Of a stretch of 10,701 nucleotides of DNA, positions 6,678 through 10,701 are shown piece by piece. The notes beneath the pieces are model-generated. The model ran no database searches. It saw only the letters and a program-made list of their open reading frames with translations, and was not told where the DNA came from. The stretch's first letter is position 1. Each line of letters begins with the position of its first letter. The DNA comes from Bacteroidales bacterium (GTDB taxonomy: Bacteria; Bacteroidota; Bacteroidia; Bacteroidales; JAADGE01). Made by a program: the position numbers and the translations under genes. Location of the stretch: contig JAOZQB010000098.1 of NCBI GenBank assembly GCA_029932445.1, forward strand, positions 1 through 10,701. The letters run 5' to 3'.

Positions 6678-7532
6678 ATGAAAACAATCCAAAATGTCAT
6701 TTTAATACCTACCGATTTTTCTGAAGTTTGCAATAATGCCGTTGAACAAGGAATGGTTTTAGCAAAAGCTTTGGAAAGTCAAGTTTGGTTATTGCATGTT
6801 TTCAACAAAGACACTCAAAAATATTTGGATGAAAATAATTTGAAAGAAACCGATATTGAACGCATGCTTAAAGAAACTGCGGATAAATATTCTGAGCAAA
6901 ACGGAATTTCCGTTAAAATTAAAATCAAATACGGAAATTTATTTGAAGAAATAAAAAAGACGAACGATAACGTTCAAGCAAAACTAATTATTCTCGGAAC
7001 ACACGGTAAAGCCGGATTTCAAAAAATAACAGGGAGTTATGTTTTAAAAGTCGTTACATCAACAAACACACCAACAATTGTTGTTCAAAAGAAATCAAAC
7101 TCTTCAGGATATAAAAATATAATATTCCCTATAACAGCATCCACAAAAGATCGACAAAAAGTCACTTGGGCAATTAATATTGCAAAATTATTTGATGCAA
7201 CAATTCATCTTATTCCAAAATATGAATCGGAGAAGTATCAAAAAACCAAAATCATGAATGTAACGAAACAAATTAAAATTGTACTTTTGCAAAACAGCAT
7301 TAAATTTGTTGATAAAGTATCATCTCCCGGTGCAGGAAATTTTGCCAAACAAGTGATTGACTATGCAGTTGTAAATAACGGTGACTTAATAATGACTTTA
7401 GTTAATAAGGGAAAAACATTATTCTTTTCATCTTGGGACGAAGAACTCATATATAATTCTTCTCAAATTCCGGTTATTTGTATAAATCCGGTTGATACAA
7501 AGAAATCATCTATCGCCGGTGCTTGGTATTAA
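6678..7532 (+). CDS. Universal stress protein, two UspA-like domains (copy 1)
   Basis: The 284-residue cytoplasmic protein has two tandem Usp folds (about 1-137 and 145-273). Domain 1 opens with the typical VILIPTDFSE (Asp13). It carries the nucleotide-binding loop GTHGKAGFQKITGS at 107-120, spaced G-x2-G-x8-GS, one residue shorter than the textbook G-x2-G-x9-G(S/T). Domain 2 (IIFPITASTKDRQ) lacks the glycine loop: LVNKGKTLFFSSWDEE stands where it should be, so it probably does not bind ATP. The reading frame extends upstream to a TTG at 6615, but I place the start at the ATG of 6678. There MKTIQNVILIPTDFSE aligns with the paralogue at 7964, and the upstream extension has no family counterpart. 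The protein closely resembles copy 2 along its full length, differing most at 200-209. A stress-survival role is inferred from the family. Confidence 0.93.
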   Translation: MKTIQNVILIPTDFSEVCNNAVEQGMVLAKALESQVWLLHVFNKDTQKYLDENNLKETDIERMLKETADKYSEQNGISVKIKIKYGNLFEEIKKTNDNVQAKLIILGTHGKAGFQKITGSYVLKVVTSTNTPTIVVQKKSNSSGYKNIIFPITASTKDRQKVTWAINIAKLFDATIHLIPKYESEKYQKTKIMNVTKQIKIVLLQNSIKFVDKVSSPGAGNFAKQVIDYAVVNNGDLIMTLVNKGKTLFFSSWDEELIYNSSQIPVICINPVDTKKSSIAGAWY

Positions 7533-7548
7533 TAAGAGATATGGTTCC

Positions 7549-7568
7549 GATTTGATTTGATTTGATTT
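7549..7568 (+). repeat. Short tandem repeat (GATTT)x4
   Basis: Four perfect copies of the pentamer GATTT begin 16 bases after the stop codon of the first universal stress gene. Being outside any gene, copy-number changes here would not alter a protein. Confidence 0.8.
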
Positions 7569-7570
7569 CA

Positions 7571-7595
7571 AAATAAAATCTCATTCATTTTATTT
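7571..7595. terminator. Weak bidirectional hairpin between converging genes
   Basis: AAATAAAAT (7571-7579) and ATTTTATTT (7587-7595) form a 9-pair stem around a 7-base loop. The stem contains only A-T pairs and there is no strong T tract, so termination is uncertain. It sits between the plus-strand universal stress gene and the stop codon of the minus-strand remnant (7590-7592), where a shared terminator would be expected. Confidence 0.3.
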
Positions 7596-7839
7596 CAATA
7601 ATTTTTCAGCTTCTTTAACCGTTTTTACCGGTTGATTGCACACATTATCCTTACAAACATATATCAAAGTTTCACCTTCTTTATAACAGTTATTAAAAAA
7701 TAAGAATATTGCTTTCTTTTGTTTAACCGGCAAAATAATTAATATCCGATAAGGTATTTTCCTCCATACCCGCAATCATCTTTTTTGCCGTAATGCAATT
7801 ATATATTACGGTTATTTCATCTCTTTCTCTGCAATACAA
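7590..7839 (-). pseudogene. Decayed C-terminal fragment of a YyaL/DUF255 (thioredoxin-domain) gene
   Basis: The minus strand encodes a recognisable C-terminal end of the YyaL/SSP411 family (DUF255 thioredoxin-like plus six-hairpin glycosidase-like proteins, normally around 600-700 residues). The last part reads NNCYKEGETLIYVCKDNVC then NQPVKTVKEAEKLLK, matching the conserved family ending (GkTliYVCxxxxCxxPVxTveEa). Upstream homology continues in the neighbouring frame: EITVIYNCITAKKMIAGMEE, then SDINYFAG, a stop (7725-7723), and TKESNILIF. The frames join if one T is removed from the T6 run at 7700-7695. Further upstream another stop occurs at 7842-7840 and no family sequence is seen. Only about 80 codons remain, and the thioredoxin domain and most of the barrel are gone. 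A short open frame (7775-7590, TTG start) covers the tail but is unlikely to be expressed. The fragment lies tail-to-tail with copy 1 and head-to-head with copy 2 of the universal stress genes. Confidence 0.72.
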
Positions 7840-7895
7840 TTAACTTATATTAATTCTAAATAATAAACCGAATATTTAAAAAATTCAGTAAATTA

Positions 7896-7927
7896 TTTGC
7901 AATATTGATAAAAAAGATTTATATTTC
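7896..7927 (+). promoter_or_regulatory. Candidate promoter of the second universal stress protein gene
   Basis: TTTG (7896-7899), 20 bases, then TATATTTC (7920-7927) resembles the promoter proposed for copy 1, including the unusual final C. The CAATATTG core lies at 7900-7907 in the spacer just after the -33 element, not over the -7 box as in copy 1. If it is an operator, the mode of control could differ between the copies. Confidence 0.4.
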
Positions 7928-7963
7928 AAGTTGTTTAAATTTTAACCCTAAAAACTCACTATA

Positions 7964-8818
7964 ATGCTTACAAATACACAAAATGTAATTTTAATTCCGA
8001 CTGATTTTTCTGAAGTATGTAACAATGCTGTTGAACACGGAATGGTTGTAGCTAAAGCATTAAAAAGTCAAGTTTGGTTGCTTCATGTCTTCGATAAAGA
8101 TACTGAAAAATATCTTACTGAGAATAATCTGGAAGCAAGTGACATTGAAATAATGCTGAACCAAACAGCTGAAAAATATCATAAAAAATACGGTGTTTCG
8201 GTTGATACTTTAATGGAAACAGGAAATCTGTTTGATAAAATTAAAGAAATAAACAAACGGATTAATGCAAAACTTATTATCCTCGGAACTCACGGGAAAA
8301 TGGGTTTTCAAAGAATTGCAGGAAGTTATGTTTTAAAAGTTGTAACTTCTACAAATACACCTACAATTGTTGTTCAAAAAAACTCAAATTCAGACGGTTA
8401 TAAGAATATCGTTTTCCCGATAACCGCTAATACCGAAGATCGACAAAAAGTGACTTGGGCAGTCAGTATTGCCAAAACATTTGATTCTGTCGTTCATTTG
8501 ATTCCTAAGTTTGAATCAGAAAAATTTCACAAAACAAGAATCATGAATGTTACAAAACAAATTAAAGACATCATGACAAAATACGGGGTTAAATTCGTTG
8601 ACAAAGTTTCATCTCCCGAAGCCGGAAATTTTGCAAAACAAGTTATCGATTATGCCGTTGAAAATCATGCTGATTTAATTATGACATTGGTAAATAAAGA
8701 TAAAGCATTCTTTTTTACATCTTGGGATGAACAAATAATTTATAATTCTTCACAAATACCGGTGATATGTATAAATCCCGTTGACACTAAAAAATCAACT
8801 TGGGCTAAAGGTTGGTAA
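7964..8818 (+). CDS. Universal stress protein, two UspA-like domains (copy 2)
   Basis: The 284-residue protein is a close paralogue of the product at 6678-7532, by eye identical over most of its length. It has the same two-domain layout. Domain 1 has NVILIPTDFSE (Asp14) and the nucleotide-binding loop GTHGKMGFQRIAGS (about 108-121). Domain 2 again lacks the glycine loop (LVNKDKAFFFTSWDEQ). Long identical blocks include GSYVLKVVTSTNTPTIVVQK and YNSSQIPVICINPVDTKKS. The proteins differ most in the 48-100 region, around 200-210 (KDIMTKYG here, KIVLLQNS in copy 1) and at the last residues (TWAKGW). The ATG at 7964 gives one extra residue before the conserved QNVILIPTDFSE. Loss of the domain 2 loop in both copies means it preceded the duplication. 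The gene appears to be transcribed alone, with a promoter at 7896-7927 and a hairpin after the stop. Confidence 0.93.
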   Translation: MLTNTQNVILIPTDFSEVCNNAVEHGMVVAKALKSQVWLLHVFDKDTEKYLTENNLEASDIEIMLNQTAEKYHKKYGVSVDTLMETGNLFDKIKEINKRINAKLIILGTHGKMGFQRIAGSYVLKVVTSTNTPTIVVQKNSNSDGYKNIVFPITANTEDRQKVTWAVSIAKTFDSVVHLIPKFESEKFHKTRIMNVTKQIKDIMTKYGVKFVDKVSSPEAGNFAKQVIDYAVENHADLIMTLVNKDKAFFFTSWDEQIIYNSSQIPVICINPVDTKKSTWAKGW

Positions 8819-8843
8819 AAGCAACATTTTTTTCAAGAACAAT

Positions 8844-8878
8844 TCAGAGACAAGCTATTTACTGTCTCTGACGGTTTT
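8844..8878 (+). terminator. Probable terminator after universal stress copy 2
   Basis: TCAGAGACA (8844-8852) pairs perfectly with TGTCTCTGA (8863-8871) around a 10-base loop. The downstream tract CGGTTTTAT is only weakly T-rich. The hairpin begins 25 bases after the stop codon. Confidence 0.5.
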
Positions 8879-8889
8879 ATCAACAGTTT

Positions 8890-8920
8890 TTTGATATTAA
8901 GTAAAAAGGTTGTATCTTTG
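8890..8920 (+). promoter_or_regulatory. Bacteroidota-type promoter of the T9SS cargo gene
   Basis: TTTG (8890-8893), exactly 19 bases, then TATCTTTG (8913-8920) is a full match to the phylum consensus TTTG-N19-TAnnTTTG and the best promoter in the window. Transcription should start near 8925, giving a leader of about 33 bases before the ATG at 8959. Confidence 0.75.
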
Positions 8921-8958
8921 AAATATATAAAACAATTTTTAATTTAAAAGATATTTTT

Positions 8959-10260
8959 ATGAAAAAACTAATACTTTTTTTAATCGTTATTGTGTTCAGT
9001 GGTTTAACACTTAATGCACAATATTATTATACTGTTGAAAGTCCTGATGGTGGGGAAAACTTATCAACTGTTGATATTTCAACCGGTGTTGTTATGAACT
9101 CTGTCCCAATAACCTTAGACGGTTTTACTGTAGATGGTTTTACCGGAATGACAAGAGATAATTCAACAGGTATTCTTTATGTAATTCTTAAGGATGATAA
9201 CGGAGACCGCCATATTGCATCTCTTGACCCCAAAACAGGTATAGCTACTTCAATGGGTATTCTTGGTTTTAGTTCTGCATCCAGTTTAGCATCTGATAAT
9301 AACGGAACGCTATATGCTTGTACAAGCGGAGCTGAAATATATGAAGTTAATCCTGCTGACGCAACATCAACTTTGTTATACACATTCCCTAGTTCCGGTT
9401 CTGATGGGGAAGCAATTGGCTATAATGACGATGATGGTTTAATTTATCATTACACCGGGTATGATGATGGTGATTGGGAAACTGTAACTACAGATGGTTT
9501 AACTTATAATTCAATTGCCACACTTAGTGGTGTTGATACTTATGGCTTTTCTTTATGCTATGACGCTGCTAATACTCAATTTATCTTCACAGGCGGAAAT
9601 ACTTTTTATACTCTGCAAACTGACGGAACCCTTGCTGAACTAAGTAGTGCAACAGACATAGATGACATTAAGGGAATTGAAGCTGCACCTGTTCATGATG
9701 TTACATTTAATGTTAATATGGCAGATTCAATTGCCAGCGGATATTTTGTAGAAGGTACTGACCAATTATGGTTAGGCGGAAGCTTAAACGGATGGATGCA
9801 GCCGGGAACAAACGCATATTATGAAATGTCTGAAAGCGCAACAAATGATATTTATACTGTAACTATACCTGTAGAAGATGCTGATTGGATGTATAAATAT
9901 TTTAAAATTGTAGGAGCAACTCCTTCTTGGGATAACGGTGAATGGAACGGAGATCCTAACAGAACATTTACGATGGCCGGAGCAGATATGGTATTAAATG
10001 ATGTTTTCGGAGTTGATAATACAAGTATTGAAGCACTTTCAGAAATCGGAATCAGTATCTACCCTAACCCTTCAAACGGTATATTTACAATTAGTACTGA
10101 AAACAATTTTAAACTTGAAATATTTGACATTAGCGGGAAACTAATAAATACACAAACTGTTAACGGTACTACCGATATTAAAATTAATATTGCAGGAATG
10201 TATTTCTTAAGGTTTACTGATGGAAAAAATATATACAGTCAAAGAGTTATTGTAAAATAA
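8959..10260 (+). CDS. Secreted protein with propeller-like region, CBM-like module and T9SS type A sorting domain
   Basis: The 433-residue protein starts with a signal peptide (KK, hydrophobic to about 18, cleavage probably after NA at 20). Residues about 25-242 contain repeated short strands with Asp/Gly turns (TGMTRDNSTGILYV, SLASDNNGTLYA, EAIGYNDDDGLIYH, FSLCYDAANTQFIF), suggestive of a beta-propeller. Residues about 246-350 begin VTFNVNMADS and include LWLGGSLNGW and YKYFKIVG, resembling immunoglobulin-like carbohydrate-binding (CBM20/48-like) modules common in Bacteroidota cell-surface proteins. Residues 361-433 are a Por/T9SS type A sorting domain: IYPNPSNGIFTI, FDISGKLI, then GMYFLRF and a final VIVK. 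It should cross the inner membrane by Sec and the outer membrane by the type IX system, with sorting domain removal and surface attachment or release. No catalytic residues are recognised, so ligand and role are unknown. It has its own promoter and a strong terminator. Confidence 0.9.
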   Translation: MKKLILFLIVIVFSGLTLNAQYYYTVESPDGGENLSTVDISTGVVMNSVPITLDGFTVDGFTGMTRDNSTGILYVILKDDNGDRHIASLDPKTGIATSMGILGFSSASSLASDNNGTLYACTSGAEIYEVNPADATSTLLYTFPSSGSDGEAIGYNDDDGLIYHYTGYDDGDWETVTTDGLTYNSIATLSGVDTYGFSLCYDAANTQFIFTGGNTFYTLQTDGTLAELSSATDIDDIKGIEAAPVHDVTFNVNMADSIASGYFVEGTDQLWLGGSLNGWMQPGTNAYYEMSESATNDIYTVTIPVEDADWMYKYFKIVGATPSWDNGEWNGDPNRTFTMAGADMVLNDVFGVDNTSIEALSEIGISIYPNPSNGIFTISTENNFKLEIFDISGKLINTQTVNGTTDIKINIAGMYFLRFTDGKNIYSQRVIVK

Positions 10261-10280
10261 AAATTGATATTTTTTAATTG

Positions 10281-10314
10281 AGGAGGCTTTTTTTTAAAAT
10301 AGTCTCCTTTTTTT
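10281..10314 (+). terminator. Rho-independent terminator after the T9SS cargo gene
   Basis: AGGAGGCT (10281-10288) pairs with AGTCTCCT (10301-10308) with one G-U pair. The stem can extend inward by TTTT/AAAA past a bulged T, and a run of seven T (10308-10314) follows. It starts 20 bases after the stop codon. Confidence 0.88.
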
Positions 10315-10422
10315 ATAAATTAGTAACGTGATTCTTGCATTTATAACTTGAATCTACACTGTTTTGTTTTTTTAAACATAAAATAAATATTTGTAAAAAT
10401 TTTCATTACTTTTAAAAGTTTC

Positions 10423-10430
10423 TACTTTTG
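10423..10430 (+). promoter_or_regulatory. Candidate -7 box of the tRNA-Thr gene
   Basis: TACTTTTG matches TAnnTTTG and lies 6 bases before the mature tRNA 5' end, so the leader would be only a few bases. A TTTG at 10390-10393 is too far upstream (29 bases) to be an ordinary -33 partner. Confidence 0.45.
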
Positions 10431-10436
10431 CAGCAT

Positions 10437-10509
10437 GCCACTTTAGCTCAGCCGGTAGAGCAGCTCATTCGTAATGAGCAGGTCGTGGGTTCGAGTCCCA
10501 TGAGTGGCT
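10437..10509 (+). tRNA. tRNA-Thr (anticodon CGT)
   Basis: The 73-base gene folds into a full cloverleaf. The acceptor stem is GCCACTT/GAGTGGC (10437-10443 with 10502-10508, last pair T-G). The D stem is GCTC/GAGC with loop AGCCGGTA. The anticodon stem is GCTCA/TGAGC with loop TTCGTAA, giving anticodon CGT for threonine codon ACG. The variable region is AGGTC. The T stem is GTGGG/CCCAT with loop TTCGAGT. The discriminator base is T at 10509, and CCA is not encoded. The gene is followed 16 bases later by a damaged tRNA-like sequence on the same strand, probably on the same primary transcript. Confidence 0.96.
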
Positions 10510-10525
10510 CTTTTACTTTTAAATC

Positions 10526-10605
10526 GCGAGAATAGCTCAGTCGGCAGTCCGTCCAATGACGAATCCCAAGCTGGGGGGTCGCTGGTTTGAATCTCATTTC
10601 TCGCT
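10526..10605 (+). pseudogene. Degenerate tRNA-Gly(CCC)-like sequence
   Basis: The 80-base element keeps a perfect 7-pair acceptor stem (GCGAGAA/TTCTCGC), the TA-GCTCAGTCGG start of a D arm, the 3' half of a glycine-type anticodon arm (TCCCAAGCTGG, which would place anticodon CCC) and a T-loop-like TTTGAAT. The 3' strand of the D stem (expected GAGC) is missing. The 5' strand of the anticodon stem is replaced by a longer unrelated stretch (about 10549-10563) that can form its own small hairpin CGTC-CAAT-GACG at 10550-10561. The T stem (GCTGG against CTCAT) has two mismatches. A normal cloverleaf is therefore impossible, and I call it a tRNA pseudogene. A non-decoding tRNA-like RNA is a less likely alternative. 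It may be cotranscribed with tRNA-Thr. Confidence 0.65.
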
Positions 10606-10701
10606 TATTTAAAACATCTTAAAAGAATAAAAATTTAAAACTGTTTTTATATCAATTCTTTATTTTTCAAATGTCTTTTGATATGAATATACATAAATCG
10701 A

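Larger units (their letters stand above)
7533..7963. other. 431-base gap between the two universal stress genes
   Basis: From left to right this gap holds the (GATTT)x4 repeat, an AT-only hairpin, the YyaL-type remnant on the minus strand, about 40 bases of featureless AT-rich DNA (7840-7880), the AAATTCAGTAA/CAATATTG block shared with the first copy, and the candidate promoter of the second copy. I see no intact gene and no inverted repeat ends of a transposon. Confidence 0.7.

Noticed and set aside
7275..7310. Possible compensating frameshifts in universal stress copy 1, where KIVLLQNS replaces KDIMTKYG of copy 2.
   Set aside because: The segment has the same length in both copies, and the shifted frames do not give a sequence closer to copy 2. 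Ordinary substitutions explain it.
9177..9383. Minus-strand open frame inside the T9SS cargo gene.
   Set aside because: It is antisense to a well-supported gene and has no family similarity.
10437..10605. tRNA region as an integration site (att) of a mobile element.
   Set aside because: No integrase, no direct repeat of the tRNA-Thr 3' end and no phage or conjugation gene is visible in the window.
10649..10684. Inverted repeat ATATCAA/TTGATAT after the tRNA-like element, considered as a terminator or attachment-site end.
   Set aside because: The stem is only 7 A-T-rich pairs with a loop of over 20 bases and no T tract, which is expected by chance in such AT-rich DNA.

Overview
The window is AT-rich bacterial chromosome and looks like a member of the Bacteroidota. 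Three things point there. The secreted protein at 8959-10260 ends in a type IX secretion (Por) sorting domain with the YPNPSNG motif. The protein at 3072-3854 carries a DUF4476 domain, a family known mainly from this phylum. Most genes are preceded by the Bacteroidota-type -7 box TAnnTTTG rather than a sigma70 -10 box, and Shine-Dalgarno sequences are mostly absent. The order or genus cannot be fixed from this sequence.

Layout. Positions 1-228 hold no gene I can support. The left part (229-4545) is read entirely from the minus strand, in transcription order: a lipoprotein of unknown function (4545-3916), a secreted DUF4476 protein (3854-3072) closed by a hairpin terminator, transketolase tkt (2966-984) and ribulose-phosphate 3-epimerase rpe (885-229). 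The last two are consecutive non-oxidative pentose phosphate enzymes. A 239-base divergent intergenic region with dyad symmetries (4546-4784) separates these from the plus-strand genes. Those are a membrane-embedded M48/Ste24-type zinc metalloprotease (4785-6017) overlapping by 8 bases a CYTH-domain protein (6010-6477), two closely related tandem-domain universal stress proteins (6678-7532 and 7964-8818), a secreted T9SS cargo protein with a propeller-like region and a CBM-like module (8959-10260), a tRNA-Thr(CGT), and a damaged tRNA-Gly(CCC)-like sequence.

The most notable points are three. (1) The 431-base gap between the two universal stress protein genes contains, on the opposite strand, the decayed C-terminal end of a YyaL/DUF255 (thioredoxin-domain) gene with one in-frame stop and one homopolymer frameshift. 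(2) The element at 10526-10605 keeps a perfect tRNA acceptor stem but has a rearranged D-arm and anticodon arm. (3) The two universal stress protein genes share an upstream block around a CAATATTG palindrome, so the duplication included regulatory DNA. I saw no CRISPR array, transposase, phage gene or defence system. Most of the window is ordinary core and envelope genes.
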